This document shows, one piece after another, positions 33,567-43,629 of a stretch of 64,000 bases of DNA. Source of the stretch: Streptomyces macrolidinus (lineage in GTDB: Bacteria; Actinomycetota; Actinomycetes; Streptomycetales; Streptomycetaceae); the NCBI RefSeq assembly GCF_023887685.1, contig NZ_JAMWMR010000003.1, forward strand, positions 62,001 to 126,000, read 5' to 3'. Under the pieces are notes generated by a model that ran no database searches, was not told the DNA's origin, and saw only the letters and a program-made list of their open reading frames with translations. Position numbers and translations under genes: made by a program. The stretch's first letter is position 1. Each line of letters starts with the position of its first letter.

Positions 33567-34334
33567 ATGACGGACACCAACACCACGGCGGCCACCGACT
33601 GGCAGGCCTGGCAGGAGAGCTGGGACCGCCAGCAGGAGTGGTACATGCCCGACCGCGAGGAACGCTTCCGGATCATGCTCGACATGGTGGAGGCCTGCGT
33701 CGGCACCGAACCGCGCGTCCTCGACCTCGCCTGCGGCACGGGCAGCATCACGGCCCGGCTGCTCGACCGCTTCCCCGACGCCATTAGTACCGGTGTCGAC
33801 CTCGACCCCGCGCTGCTCACCATCGCCCGCGGCACGTTCGCGGGCGACGAGCGGGTCACGTTCGTCGAGGCCGATCTCAAGGACCCGGACTGGCCCGCGC
33901 GTCTGCCGCACGGTGTGTACGACGCGGTCCTCACCGCCACGGCCCTCCACTGGCTGCGGAACGAACCCCTCGGGATCCTCTACGGGCAGCTCGCCGAACT
34001 CGTCCGCCACGGCGGCGTGTTCATGAACGCCGATCACATGATCGACGACACGACGCCCCGGATCAACGCGGCCGAGAGCATCCTGCGCCACACCCGCATG
34101 GACCGGACCCAGCGCGGTGGCGCGCTCGACTGGGCCGAGTGGTGGCAGCGGGCCGCCGAGGACCCGGTGCTCGCCGCGCCGACCGCCCGCCGCTTCGAGA
34201 TCTACGGCTCCCACGCCGACGGGGAGATGCCCTCGGCCGCGTGGCACGCGCGCGTGCTGCGCGAGAAGGGCTTCGCCGAGGCCCGCCCGGTATGGTGCTC
34301 GCCCTCGGACACGCTGTTGCTCGCGCTCAAGTGA
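33567..34334 (+). CDS. Class I SAM-dependent methyltransferase
   Basis: A 255-residue Rossmann-fold methyltransferase. Motif I is VLDLACGTGSITARLLD near residue 50. The acidic ribose-binding residue follows at GVDLDPALL, and motif II/III at VEADLKDPDW. GGAGGGG precedes the ATG at 33567. The substrate is unknown; the Trp-rich N-terminus (DWQAWQESWDRQQEWYMPDREER) is typical of small-molecule methyltransferases in actinobacteria. It stands alone between the CGNR regulator and an ABC transporter operon. Confidence 0.85.
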   Translation: MTDTNTTAATDWQAWQESWDRQQEWYMPDREERFRIMLDMVEACVGTEPRVLDLACGTGSITARLLDRFPDAISTGVDLDPALLTIARGTFAGDERVTFVEADLKDPDWPARLPHGVYDAVLTATALHWLRNEPLGILYGQLAELVRHGGVFMNADHMIDDTTPRINAAESILRHTRMDRTQRGGALDWAEWWQRAAEDPVLAAPTARRFEIYGSHADGEMPSAAWHARVLREKGFAEARPVWCSPSDTLLLALK

Positions 34335-34372
34335 GGGCATGCGGCCAGGGCATGAGGTGAGGGCATGCGGTG
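34332..34372. repeat. Short repeat after the methyltransferase gene
   Basis: GAGGGCATGCGG occurs twice, with GCATGAGGTGA between the copies. It leads directly into the terminator hairpin. Confidence 0.6.
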
Positions 34373-34410
34373 AGGGGGCGGTACGGGGACCCCCGTACCG
34401 CCCCCTCACC
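34369..34410. terminator. Bidirectional terminator with a 20-bp perfect stem
   Basis: GGTGAGGGGGCGGTACGGGG pairs completely with its complement, leaving a two-base loop. It lies between the convergent methyltransferase and ABC transporter genes. Confidence 0.9.
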
Positions 34411-34423
34411 AGCACAGCGGAGC

Positions 34424-35233
34424 CTAGAGCACCTTGGACAGGAACGACTGGGTCCGTTCGTGCTGAGGGTTCGTCAGGACGTCCCGTGGGTGCCCGGACT
34501 CGACCACCACACCGCCGTCCATGAAGACGAGCGAGTCACCCACCTCGCGGGCGAAGCCCATCTCATGGGTGACGACGACCATCGTCATGCCCGACTCGGC
34601 GAGGTCGCGCATGACGTCGAGGACGTCGCCGACCAGCTCTGGGTCGAGCGCCGAGGTCGGCTCGTCGAACAGCATCAGCTTCGGGTCCATCGCGAGCGCC
34701 CGCGCGATGGCGACGCGCTGCTGCTGGCCGCCGGAGAGCTGCGAGGGGTAGTTGCCCGCCTTGTCGGCCAGGCCCACGCGCTCCAGCAACTGCATGGCCC
34801 GTTCCCTGGCCTGGCTCTTGGCCACGCCCTTGACCTGGACCGGCGCCTCGATGACGTTCTCGGCGGCCGTCATGTGCGGGAACAGGTTGAAGCGCTGGAA
34901 GACCATGCCGATGTCCCGGCGCTTCTGCGCGACCTCGCGGTCCCGCAACTCGTAGAGCTTGTCGCCCTGTTGGCGATAGCCGACCAGCTCGCCGTCCACG
35001 TACAGCCGTCCGGCGTTGATCTTCTCCAGGTGGTTGATGCACCGCAGGAAGGTCGACTTGCCGGAGCCGGAGGGTCCGATCAGGCAGAACACCTCACCGG
35101 GCTTCACCTCCAGATCGATCCCCTTGAGGACCTCGACCGGGCCGAAGGACTTGTGGACGCCCTCCGCCTTCACCATGGGCACGCCGGCGTCGCTCGGCTC
35201 GGCGGTGGTCTTCTTGACGGTCTTCTCGGTCAT
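34424..35233 (-). CDS. Polar amino-acid ABC transporter, ATP-binding protein
   Basis: A 269-residue ATPase of the GlnQ/HisP class. Walker A is GPSGSGKST near residue 54, the signature is [15 protein letters not shown] near 167, Walker B is [14 protein letters not shown] near 190, and the switch His is in [10 protein letters not shown]. An N-terminal extension of about 20 residues ([18 protein letters not shown]) precedes the fold. The ATG at 35233 lies inside the permease stop (ATGA), so the two are coupled. It is last in the operon, before the strong terminator. Confidence 0.93.
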   Translation of the reverse strand: MTEKTVKKTTAEPSDAGVPMVKAEGVHKSFGPVEVLKGIDLEVKPGEVFCLIGPSGSGKSTFLRCINHLEKINAGRLYVDGELVGYRQQGDKLYELRDREVAQKRRDIGMVFQRFNLFPHMTAAENVIEAPVQVKGVAKSQARERAMQLLERVGLADKAGNYPSQLSGGQQQRVAIARALAMDPKLMLFDEPTSALDPELVGDVLDVMRDLAESGMTMVVVTHEMGFAREVGDSLVFMDGGVVVESGHPRDVLTNPQHERTQSFLSKVL

Positions 35234-36162
35234 GCCGCGACCTTCCTGCTCGAGAAGGACGTCAGATGGGCCTTCACCTTCTGCAACGGGGTGGGCGGTA
35301 GCTGCCGGCTGGAGCCGCGCGCGTAGTAGCGCTCGACGTAGTACTGGCCGACGCTGAGGATCGAGGTCATGATCAGGTACCAGGCGGCGGCGCAGAAGTA
35401 CATCTCCACCGGGGAGCCTGAGGTCTGGCCGATGTCCTGGGCGAAGCGGAAGAGTTCCTGGAACTGGACGGCTGCCACGAGCGAGGTCGTCTTCAGCATG
35501 TTGATCACTTCGTTGCCCGTCGGCGGCACGATGACGCGCATCGCCTGCGGGATCACGATCCGGCGCAGCGTCTTGCTGTGGCTCATGCCCAGCGCGTGGG
35601 CCGCCTCGGTCTGGCCCTCGTCGACGGCGAGCAGACCGGCCCGGCAGATCTCCGCCATGTACGCGGCCTCGTTCAGACCGAGTCCGAGCAGCGCCGTCAG
35701 CAGCGGCGTCATGAACGACGACCAGTAGTCCTTGTAGATCGGACCGAGGTTGATGTACTCGAAGACCAGGCCGAGGTTGAACCACACGAAGAGCTGGACC
35801 AGCACCGGCGTGCCGCGGAAGAACCAGATGTAGAACCAGGCGATCGACGAGGTCACCGGGTTCTTCGACAGCCGCATCACGGCGAGCACGATGCCGCCGA
35901 CGATGCCGATCACCATGGACAGGGCCGTCAGCAGAAGGGTCTTGCTCACACCCGTCAGGATGCGGTCGTCGAAGAAGTAGTCCGGCACGGCCTGCCAGTT
36001 GATCTTGCCCTGGCCGAACGCGTAGACGATCGCGACGAGCACCGCGATCGCGATGACCGCGGAGACGTACCGTCCGTAGTGCCGGACCGGGATGGCCCTG
36101 ATGGCCCGCGGTCCGTCCGGGGGAGTCTCCCGGCCCGCCGTCTTGTCGATGTCAACAGTCAC
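35230..36162 (-). CDS. Polar amino-acid ABC transporter, permease
   Basis: A 310-residue HisM/GlnP-type permease. A first helix ([18 protein letters not shown]) stands apart from the conserved five-helix core, which starts at [20 protein letters not shown]. The EAA loop reads [20 protein letters not shown] and continues [24 protein letters not shown] is also typical of the family. Only one permease gene is in the operon, so it probably forms a homodimer. Confidence 0.93.
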   Translation of the reverse strand: MTVDIDKTAGRETPPDGPRAIRAIPVRHYGRYVSAVIAIAVLVAIVYAFGQGKINWQAVPDYFFDDRILTGVSKTLLLTALSMVIGIVGGIVLAVMRLSKNPVTSSIAWFYIWFFRGTPVLVQLFVWFNLGLVFEYINLGPIYKDYWSSFMTPLLTALLGLGLNEAAYMAEICRAGLLAVDEGQTEAAHALGMSHSKTLRRIVIPQAMRVIVPPTGNEVINMLKTTSLVAAVQFQELFRFAQDIGQTSGSPVEMYFCAAAWYLIMTSILSVGQYYVERYYARGSSRQLPPTPLQKVKAHLTSFSSRKVAA

Positions 36163-36195
36163 GGGTCATACCTTTCAGTGGCCGCTGCGGCGCGG

Positions 36196-37146
36196 TCACT
36201 TGCCGCCGTTGATGACGGACTCCTTCACGGCGCCGTCCCCGGCACCCCACTTGTCGAGGATCTTCTGGTACTCGCCGCTCTTGATGATCGCGGTCATCGC
36301 CGCCTGGAGGGCGTTGCGGAGCTGTTCGTTCCCCTTGGCGACCGCGATGCCGTACGGGGCGGCCTCGACCTGGTCGCCGACGATCTCGAAGTCCTTGCCA
36401 CCGCCCGAGGTCTTCACCGCGTACGCGGCGACCGGGAAGTCGGAGGACACGGCGTCGACACCGCCGGAGCGCAGCCGCGTCTGGGCCTGCTGGTCGTCGT
36501 CGAAGGCCTCGATGGTGAGCTTCTTGCCGCTCGGACACTTCTTGGCCTCGATCTTGGCCAGGTCCTCGGAGACCGTGCCGCGCTCCACCGCGACCTTCTT
36601 GCCGCACAGGTCCGGCCAGCCCGTGATCCCGCCGGTCTGGCCCTTGCGCGTGTAGATGGAGACACCCGCGGTCAGGTAGTCGACGAAGTCGACGCCCTCG
36701 CCGACCTTCTTGCCGGTGTGCGGGTCGACGCCCTGCTGGCGGCTCTTGTTGTCGGTCATCGCCGACATGGCGACGTCGTAGCGCTTGGAACGGATGCCCG
36801 TGAGGAGGGCGTCGAAGGTGCCGTTCTCGAACTCGAACCGCACGCCGAGCTGCTTGCCCATGGCGTCGGCCAGGTCCGGGTCGATACCGGTCGTCTTGCC
36901 GGACTTGTCCTTGAACTCGACCGGTGCGTACGCGATGTCCGAACCGACCTTGATGACACCGGCCTGGCGGATCTCGTCCGGGAGCGAGTCGGCCAGCGGC
37001 GCCGACGTGTCGCCCGAGCCCCGGTCCTTGTTCTTCGTCTGGTCGCCGCAGCCGGTGAGCAGCAGAGTGCCCGCGACCGCGATGGCACCGACCGCGGCTA
37101 TCCGGGAGCGCGTGGTGGCCGAGCGGCGGGTGGATCGTGCGGTCAT
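36196..37146 (-). CDS. Polar amino-acid ABC transporter, substrate-binding lipoprotein
   Basis: A 316-residue extracellular binding protein of the SBP_bac_3 family. The twin-arginine-like basic N-terminus (TARSTRRSATTRSR) and hydrophobic core end at the lipobox LLTGC, so it is a lipoprotein. The mature part starts with a charged linker; DEIRQAGVIKVGSDIAYAPVEF and GIDPDLADAMGKQLGVRFEF are classic amino-acid-binding segments. The bound amino acid is unknown. GGAGG lies eight bases before the ATG at 37146. It is first in the operon, followed by permease and ATPase. A long inverted repeat (37258-37294) lies in its upstream region. Confidence 0.92.
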   Translation of the reverse strand: MTARSTRRSATTRSRIAAVGAIAVAGTLLLTGCGDQTKNKDRGSGDTSAPLADSLPDEIRQAGVIKVGSDIAYAPVEFKDKSGKTTGIDPDLADAMGKQLGVRFEFENGTFDALLTGIRSKRYDVAMSAMTDNKSRQQGVDPHTGKKVGEGVDFVDYLTAGVSIYTRKGQTGGITGWPDLCGKKVAVERGTVSEDLAKIEAKKCPSGKKLTIEAFDDDQQAQTRLRSGGVDAVSSDFPVAAYAVKTSGGGKDFEIVGDQVEAAPYGIAVAKGNEQLRNALQAAMTAIIKSGEYQKILDKWGAGDGAVKESVINGGK

Positions 37147-37680
37147 GGTGGTTCCTCCGGCGGGATGGGATAGCCGATGGGTCGACGAGAACACACACCA
37201 TTGGGTGTCGCGACCTCGCGTGGTTGAGGCATCTTGCCATTCGGACTCCAGCATTCAGGTGACCCGCTATGTCAAAATCGGATAACGGGTGACCCCCGAG
37301 CCGCTCATGGAAGGCCGAACGAGGCATGACCTTGTTCGGAATTCCCCCTTTCCGACCGGAAGATCTACGGCCCATCTCACGATGTGGTCACTCGCGCGCC
37401 GTATGCGTGGCCGTGTGGGGATGTGTCGCCGTCTTGTCCAGCTTTCCGGGCATGAGTCATCTCACCGGCGTGACCTTAGTGTTATGGACTCGTCCCGAAC
37501 AGCATCCGTCCGGTAAGAAGGTTCCTTACACCCCGAATCCGGGGCTCAGGGCGCGTGTGCGGCGCGCCCGTCGCGTATGCGCTCGTGCGTATCACTGATG
37601 TGGGCCATACGCGGTGCCCGCCCACCCCTCAACCAGGAGTGGACACCCTCAAACCATGAACATCTAAGGGGTACGAGACA
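37147..37680. other. Divergent region between ABC transporter and malic enzyme genes
   Basis: 534 bases without a gene. It holds an imperfect inverted repeat at 37258-37294 near the ABC operon. No start region with coding character was seen in the short open frames at 37289-37598. The malic enzyme leader ends with AAGGGG ten bases before its GTG. Confidence 0.6.
37258..37294. promoter_or_regulatory. Inverted repeat upstream of the amino-acid ABC operon
   Basis: GGTGACCCGCTAT and ATAACGGGTGACC form 13-base arms with two mismatches, 11 bases apart. Its position about 110-150 bases before the binding-protein gene and its AT-rich centre suit an operator. The regulator is unknown. Confidence 0.5.
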
Positions 37681-38904
<1,224 letters not shown>

Positions 38905-38926
38905 CCGTTGCTGTCGCCTGTGTGGT

Positions 38927-38956
38927 GATGGGCGGGGACGTACGTCCCCGCCCATC
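38927..38956 (+). terminator. Terminator after malic enzyme, perfect 30-bp palindrome
   Basis: GATGGGCGGGGACGT is followed by its exact complement. The arms meet with no loop, so the actual hairpin will open a few bases at the centre. Confidence 0.85.
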
Positions 38957-39039
38957 GTCGTCAAGGGGCCTGTCCCGGGGACGTGTGTCACAAGCGGCCC
39001 TGGTTCCGTCGTCCGGCGGCGGAGCCTATCGTCAGGGTC

Positions 39040-40005
39040 ATGTTCGCCGCCTACGCTGCCCGCATCGACCGCGACCACCCCCTCACCGGCCTTGAGCTGG
39101 GAGAGCGCCCGGCTCCCGAACGGAGGCCCGGCTGGACGACCGTGACGGTCAAGGCCGCCTCCCTCAACCACCATGACCTCTGGTCCCTCCGGGGTGTCGG
39201 TCTGACCGAGGACAGGCTCCCGATGATCCTCGGCTGCGACGCGGCCGGTGTCGACGAGGACGGCAACGAGGTCGTCCTGCACTCCGTCATCGGCCAGAGC
39301 GGCTACGGGGTCGGGCCGAACGAGCCCCGTTCGATCCTCACCGAGCGCTATCAGGGCACCTTCGCCGAGCAGGTCTCCGTACCCACGTGGAACGTCCTGC
39401 CCAAGCCCCGGGAACTCTCCTTCGAGGAGGCCGCCTGCCTCCCCACCGCCTGGCTGACCGCCTACCGGATGCTCTTCACCAACGCCGGTGTGCGCCCCGG
39501 TGACTCCGTCCTCGTCCAGGGCGCGGGCGGCGGTGTCGCCACGGCCGCGATCGCCCTCGGCAAGGCCGCCGGGCTGCGGGTCTTCGCCACCAGCCGCGAC
39601 GAGGCCAAGCGCAAGCGGGCGCTGGAACTGGGCGCCGTGGAGGCCCTGGAGTCCGGGGCGCGGCTGCCGCAGCGGGTGGACGCCGTCATCGAGACCGTCG
39701 GCGCCGCCACCTGGTCCCACTCCGTGAAGTCCCTGCGGCCCGGCGGCACGCTCGTCATCTCGGGCGCCACCAGCGGCGACCGCCCCTCCCACGCCGAACT
39801 CACCCGTATCTTCTTCCTGGAGCTGAAGGTCGTCGGCTCCACCATGGGCTCCAAGGACGAGCTGGAGGACCTGCTCTCCTTCTGCGCCACCACCGGCGTG
39901 CGACCCGTCATCGACCAGGTACTGCCGCTCGACCGGGCCCGCGAGGGCTTCGAACGCATGGAGACGGGCGACCAGTTCGGCAAGATCGTCCTGACCGTGA
40001 ACTGA
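39040..40005 (+). CDS. MDR-family NAD(P)-dependent oxidoreductase
   Basis: A 321-residue medium-chain dehydrogenase/reductase. The N-terminal GroES-like part (SLNHHDLWSLRG, ILGCDAAGVDEDG) lacks the catalytic zinc cysteine seen in true alcohol dehydrogenases at SLNHHD, as in quinone oxidoreductases. The cofactor loop is VQGAGGGVATAAIALGKAAG near residue 157. It probably reduces enones or quinones, but the substrate is open. The ATG at 39040 is used; upstream codons (from 38983) look non-coding. Confidence 0.82.
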   Translation: MFAAYAARIDRDHPLTGLELGERPAPERRPGWTTVTVKAASLNHHDLWSLRGVGLTEDRLPMILGCDAAGVDEDGNEVVLHSVIGQSGYGVGPNEPRSILTERYQGTFAEQVSVPTWNVLPKPRELSFEEAACLPTAWLTAYRMLFTNAGVRPGDSVLVQGAGGGVATAAIALGKAAGLRVFATSRDEAKRKRALELGAVEALESGARLPQRVDAVIETVGAATWSHSVKSLRPGGTLVISGATSGDRPSHAELTRIFFLELKVVGSTMGSKDELEDLLSFCATTGVRPVIDQVLPLDRAREGFERMETGDQFGKIVLTVN

Positions 40006-40097
40006 CCTCGACGGGTGAGCCGTGGCGGTCGGGCTTGGACGGTGACGAGGAACCTAGGGTGGGGTTTGTCCAGGTCGTCCGAGCCTTTGGAGAACTC

Positions 40098-40691
40098 GTG
40101 TCCGAGCGCCTGTCGTCGCCCGTCTCCGAGCCCCTGCCCGTGGAGTTCGCCCTCGCGGCGGCGCCCGTCCGGGAGGCGGTGACCAAGCTCGGCGGCCAGC
40201 CCGTGTGGCTGGAGGAGCCGCAGTGGCCGCTGTCACGCCGGACCGGCGAACCCCTGCAGTTCCTCGGGCAGTTCACCCTGGACGGCGGCGCGCTGGGCTA
40301 TCTCTTCATGGCGGACGGCGATGCCGAGGGCACCTTCGAACCGGAAGGCGGCGAGAACGCCCTCCTCATTCAGCCCGGCGGCCGGACCCCGGATTTCGTC
40401 TCCGTACGAGCCCAGGCCGAGGGGCCGACGGTGGGCGCCGACCACCTGCCGCGTCCGGCCGGGGCGGGCGGCACCGATCCGGACGGGCACGCCTGGCAGT
40501 TCCTCGGCGGACCCGGGATCGAACCGCGCTGGCTCCAGGGCGAGGAGACCCCCGGCGAGGGCTGGCGCCTCCTGGTGCAGCTCGACTCCGGCCGCCTGCC
40601 CTTCACCGTCGACTTCGGCGACTCCGGAGTCGGCTACGCCTTCACCGCACCGGACGCCAAGGAGGGCCGCTTCCTCTGGCAGTGCCTGTGA
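40098..40691 (+). CDS. DUF1963 (YwqG-like) protein
   Basis: A 197-residue soluble protein. PVWLEEPQWPLSRRTGEPLQ followed by FLGQFTLDGG is the hallmark segment of DUF1963/YwqG-like proteins (PxWP...GxPLxFLxQ). The C-terminal DFGDSGVGYAFTAPDAKEG is also typical. The biochemical role is unknown. The GTG at 40098 has TTGGAG six bases upstream; the in-frame codons before it (from 40035) look like leader. It stands alone between the MDR gene and the convergent PadR operon. Confidence 0.75.
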   Translation: MSERLSSPVSEPLPVEFALAAAPVREAVTKLGGQPVWLEEPQWPLSRRTGEPLQFLGQFTLDGGALGYLFMADGDAEGTFEPEGGENALLIQPGGRTPDFVSVRAQAEGPTVGADHLPRPAGAGGTDPDGHAWQFLGGPGIEPRWLQGEETPGEGWRLLVQLDSGRLPFTVDFGDSGVGYAFTAPDAKEGRFLWQCL

Positions 40692-40738
40692 CCGGACGCC
40701 GCCGCCCCGAGGGGCGTGACGTCGAGGCCGCCGCGTCC

Positions 40739-41872
40739 TCACCCCTTCGGCGCCCGCAGCGTCGCACCGATGTGTGCCGCCGCGGTCGACAGATGGCGGC
40801 GCGCCTCGCGTAGTTGATCCTCGCTCACGCCGTGGTCCCGGGCCATGTCGCGGATGTCGTCACGGAAGCGGTCCAGCAGCCGGTCGAGCGCGCGGGCCGG
40901 GTCACCCGAGAAGTCCTCGTGCGCCCAGGAGGGTTCGTAGGTTCCGGGGAATTCCTCCGGGGTCGTCGAGTACTCCGGTTCCTCCTGCGTCTTCGACGCA
41001 CCCGATGTACTTGGCATGCCCGACGTGCCCGTACCTGGCGTACCCGCCGTACCTGGCGCGCCCGACCTGCCCGGCGCCCCCTTGCGTCCGGTGCCGAAGT
41101 CCTTTCCGAAGTCCTTCCCGAACTCGCTCCCGAAGGCCTTTCCGAACTCGCCGAATTCCTTGGCCAGTTCGGTCAGTCCCTCGCGTACGCCCGTCGGCCA
41201 GTCGCCTCGCGCGAAGTGGTCCTGGACCTGCTCCTGGACCCGCCGCGCCATGCGCTGCAGCTCCTCCTGTGCCTTGGCGCGCGCCCGCTCCTCGGCCTCG
41301 TCGGCCTGGCGCCGCGCCCGCTGGGCCTCGTCGCGGGCGCGCCTGCTCTCGTCCTTGGCGCGCCGGGCCTGCTCCTTCCACTCCTGCTTGGCGCGGCGCA
41401 TCTCCTCCTTGGCGGCACGCCAGGACTCCTTGTCGGTCAGGTCCCCGTACTCCCCGTGCCAGCCGCGATGCTGCTGGGCGCCTTGCCGGGCCTCGGTGGC
41501 CGCGGCCCGCATCTCGCGGCGCAGATCGCCTGCCGCGCCCCGGACGTCCGCCCGGATCTCGGCGGCCAGTTCGGCGACCGACTCACGGATCTCCAGCTCC
41601 AGGTCCGCCAACTCGCCGCTGCGATCGGCCAGTTCGGCGCGGCCCGCGTCCGTGATCGCGTACACCTTCCGGCCGCCCTCGGTGGTGTGCGTGACCAGGC
41701 CCTCGGCTTCCAGCTTGGCCAGTCGCGGGTAGACCGTGCCCGCGGAGGGGGCGTACAGCCCCTGGAAGCGCTCCTCCAGCAGCCGTATCACCTCGTATCC
41801 ATGGCGCGGCGCCTCGTCGAGCAGCTTCAGGAGGTAGAGCCGCAGTCGGCCATGGGCGAAGACAGGAGGCAT
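40739..41872 (-). CDS. PadR-family regulator with long coiled-coil and low-complexity tail
   Basis: A 377-residue protein. Residues 1-85 are a PadR winged helix (GRLRLYLLKLLDEAPRHGYEVIRLLEERF, then LVTHTTEGGRKVYAITDAG). A typical PadR protein ends near residue 110-180. Here residues 90-215 are a highly charged coiled coil (RRAKQEWKEQARRAKDESRRARDEAQ). After it comes a Gly/Phe/Lys repeat (EFGKDFGKDFG), a Gly/Thr/Ser/Pro linker, and a C-terminal helical domain (ALDRLLDRFRDDIRDMARDHG). The gene follows the DUF4097 gene with one base between stop and start, so both are co-expressed, and a CGATATATCG palindrome lies before the pair. Confidence 0.88.
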   Translation of the reverse strand: MPPVFAHGRLRLYLLKLLDEAPRHGYEVIRLLEERFQGLYAPSAGTVYPRLAKLEAEGLVTHTTEGGRKVYAITDAGRAELADRSGELADLELEIRESVAELAAEIRADVRGAAGDLRREMRAAATEARQGAQQHRGWHGEYGDLTDKESWRAAKEEMRRAKQEWKEQARRAKDESRRARDEAQRARRQADEAEERARAKAQEELQRMARRVQEQVQDHFARGDWPTGVREGLTELAKEFGEFGKAFGSEFGKDFGKDFGTGRKGAPGRSGAPGTAGTPGTGTSGMPSTSGASKTQEEPEYSTTPEEFPGTYEPSWAHEDFSGDPARALDRLLDRFRDDIRDMARDHGVSEDQLREARRHLSTAAAHIGATLRAPKG

Positions 41873-41873
41873 G

Positions 41874-42812
41874 TCAGAGCCCCTTCCGCTCGGTCGGACC
41901 GGTCGTCGTGCCGTCGGAGGAAGTGTCGGACGCCTCACGCGGCTCGGGTATCGCGTGCTGGAGCCGCGGCTCCTTGTCCCAGGGCTCGTCCCCCGGTTCG
42001 TCCTCCGAGGGCGGGCGGCGCAGGAGGGCGATGGCGCCGGAGACCGTGGTCGCCTTCAGTGTGCCGTTGCCTCGGCCCAGGCGGCCCGTGACCCGCTTCG
42101 CGCCCCACTCGCCGCTCACGCGCAGTTCGTCGAAGGCGTTCGACACGGCGCCGCCCGTGGTGTTCGCATCGATCGCCGTGTCCACCGCGTGGGGGAGCCG
42201 GATGGCGATCTCACCCGAGACGCTCGTCAGCCGGGCGTCGGTGGGGCCGCCCGTGGGGGCCAGGTCCAGGATGATCGAGCCGCTCACCGAGTCCGCCTTC
42301 ACCCGGGGGCAGGCGCCCTCGATGACGGTCAGATCGCCGTTGACGGAATTGAGCTGCAACTCGCCCGAGACGCCCTGGATCTCCACGCTTCCCGACACCG
42401 TCGCGGCATGGACCGGGCCGCTCAGGCCGACCAACGTGGCATCCCCTGTCACGCCCTTCACCTCGGCGCCGCCGTCGACCCCGGAGATCACGGCGTTGGC
42501 CCCGACCACGCCGACCTCCACGCGCGTGGACGCCGGGACTGTCAGGGAGACCACCGCGCTACGGCGTCGGCCCCTGGGGTCGAGCCACTTGAGGAAGCCC
42601 TTCCAGGGGAGGTCGTCGTACGCCACGGTCAGCGTGCCGTCCTTCTGCGTCACCACGAGGGGCGGGCCCTCCACCTCCGACACCTCCAGGCGGGCGGAAC
42701 CCTCGTCGCTGCCCACCACGTTCACCGTGCCGTTGACGATGCGGACGTGCAGCGCCGTCACCGGGGTGTCGAAGGTGAGCCTCCTCGGCTCTGCGATGGA
42801 CCACTCGGACAT
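41874..42812 (-). CDS. DUF4097 beta-helical (bactofilin/adhesin-like) protein
   Basis: A 312-residue protein dominated by repeating short beta strands with V/S/G pattern (GVDGGAEVKGVTGDATLVGL, SGPVHAATVSGSVEIQGVSG), the DUF4097 right-handed beta-helix type. There is no signal peptide, so it is likely cytoplasmic. The C-terminal 45 residues are acidic and disordered. GGAGG precedes the ATG at 42812. It is the first gene of the two-gene operon with the PadR regulator. DUF4097 next to PadR is a frequent pair in actinobacteria; the role is unknown. Confidence 0.85.
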   Translation of the reverse strand: MSEWSIAEPRRLTFDTPVTALHVRIVNGTVNVVGSDEGSARLEVSEVEGPPLVVTQKDGTLTVAYDDLPWKGFLKWLDPRGRRRSAVVSLTVPASTRVEVGVVGANAVISGVDGGAEVKGVTGDATLVGLSGPVHAATVSGSVEIQGVSGELQLNSVNGDLTVIEGACPRVKADSVSGSIILDLAPTGGPTDARLTSVSGEIAIRLPHAVDTAIDANTTGGAVSNAFDELRVSGEWGAKRVTGRLGRGNGTLKATTVSGAIALLRRPPSEDEPGDEPWDKEPRLQHAIPEPREASDTSSDGTTTGPTERKGL

Positions 42813-42918
42813 GTGCTGACCTCCTGGAACGGGCCGGACCGCGCGGCGGAACAGGGCCGGAGCCGGATGACTCGACGGGACGGGACACGACACGCCATAT
42901 CGCGTCCTCGTAAGAACA

Positions 42919-42928
42919 CGATATATCG
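42919..42928. promoter_or_regulatory. CGATATATCG palindrome in the DUF4097-PadR promoter
   Basis: A perfect 10-bp palindrome, with an extra copy of ATATCG at 42897-42904 in the same orientation. It lies 107 bases before the DUF4097 start, in the promoter region. Self-binding by the PadR protein is plausible because PadR operators are often AT-rich palindromes. Confidence 0.5.
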
Positions 42929-43106
42929 CGGTGCAGCGGAGTCAAGACACTCGTTCCGGTGACCACCCGTCGCGGTCGGCAGGGGAGACCGTCGCGGCGC
43001 GCATCCGAACGCGGGCGGGACGACCCACGGCCTACTCTGATGGGGAGGCCCAGGGCCTGTGGGTCTGTGGGTCCGTCTGGAACTTCGTTCGCAACTGGAG
43101 CAAGAG

Positions 43107-43286
43107 TTGTATTTCACCGACCGAGGCATCGAGGAGCTGGAGAAGCGGCGCGGCGAGGAAGAGGTCACCTTCGAATGGCTCGCCGAGCAGCTTCGTACGT
43201 TCGTCGACCTCAACCCGGACTTCGAGGTGCCGGTGGAGCGGCTGGCCACGTGGCTGGCGCGGCTGGATGACGAGGACGACGAGTAG
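43107..43286 (+). CDS. Small DUF6104 family protein
   Basis: A 59-residue acidic protein (YFTDRGIEELEKRRGEEEVT...), ending WLARLDDEDDE. It starts at the TTG at 43107, with CTGGAG eight bases upstream; the longer frame from 43059 adds a non-conserved segment. The size and sequence match DUF6104, nearly invariant in Streptomyces as I recall. The conserved N-terminus starting Met-Tyr-Phe-Thr-Asp supports the TTG start. Function unknown. Confidence 0.8.
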   Translation: MYFTDRGIEELEKRRGEEEVTFEWLAEQLRTFVDLNPDFEVPVERLATWLARLDDEDDE

Positions 43287-43629
43287 GGCTCATATCCAGG
43301 AGCAGGCTCGGATCCAGGTCTTGCCTCAGGGCGGGGCGCCCCGACGGGGGTGTCCCGCCCTTTCGGGTGCTTGTGTCCGGGCACTGCCGCTCAGCGCGAT
43401 CGCTTGTCGGTCGCATGCCGAGCGCGTTGCTCTCGCTTGTCGGTCGCATGCCGAGCGCGTTGCTCTCGCTTGTCGGTCGCATGCCGACCGCGATGCTCTC
43501 GCCCGCCGACCGCAATGCCCACCGCAATGCTCTCGCCCGCAACCGCGACGGCCACTAGCCTCGTCGCAGTTCACGTGACGGCCGATCGCAGTCGGTCGTA
43601 CCGACGCAAGGACTCGACGGGGGAGCGGC
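43287..43629. other. Gene-free region with tandem repeats before the protease-RiPP island
   Basis: 343 bases: a GC-rich hairpin-forming stretch after DUF6104 (GGGGCGCCCCGACGGGGTGTCCCGCCC at the 43330s), then the 33-bp repeats, then about 95 bases that must hold the island promoter (GACGCAAGGAC... GGGAGCGGC before the ATG at 43630). Confidence 0.6.
43402..43534. repeat. 33-bp tandem repeat, three good copies and a degenerate fourth
   Basis: The unit starts GCTTGTCGGTCGCATGCC. Copies 43402-43434 and 43435-43467 are identical; the third (43468-43500) has two changes. A fourth related block of 34 bases (43501-43534) follows. The inner sequence TCGGTCGCATGCCGA is partly palindromic around GCATGC. 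There are no spacers, so it is not a CRISPR array. Confidence 0.9.

Noticed and set aside
37289-37598. Two overlapping short plus-strand frames in the malic enzyme upstream region
   Set aside because: No ribosome-binding site, poor codon bias and no recognisable domain; treated as non-coding.
43402-43534. Possible CRISPR array
   Set aside because: The 33-bp units follow each other directly with no unique spacers, and no cas genes are present.
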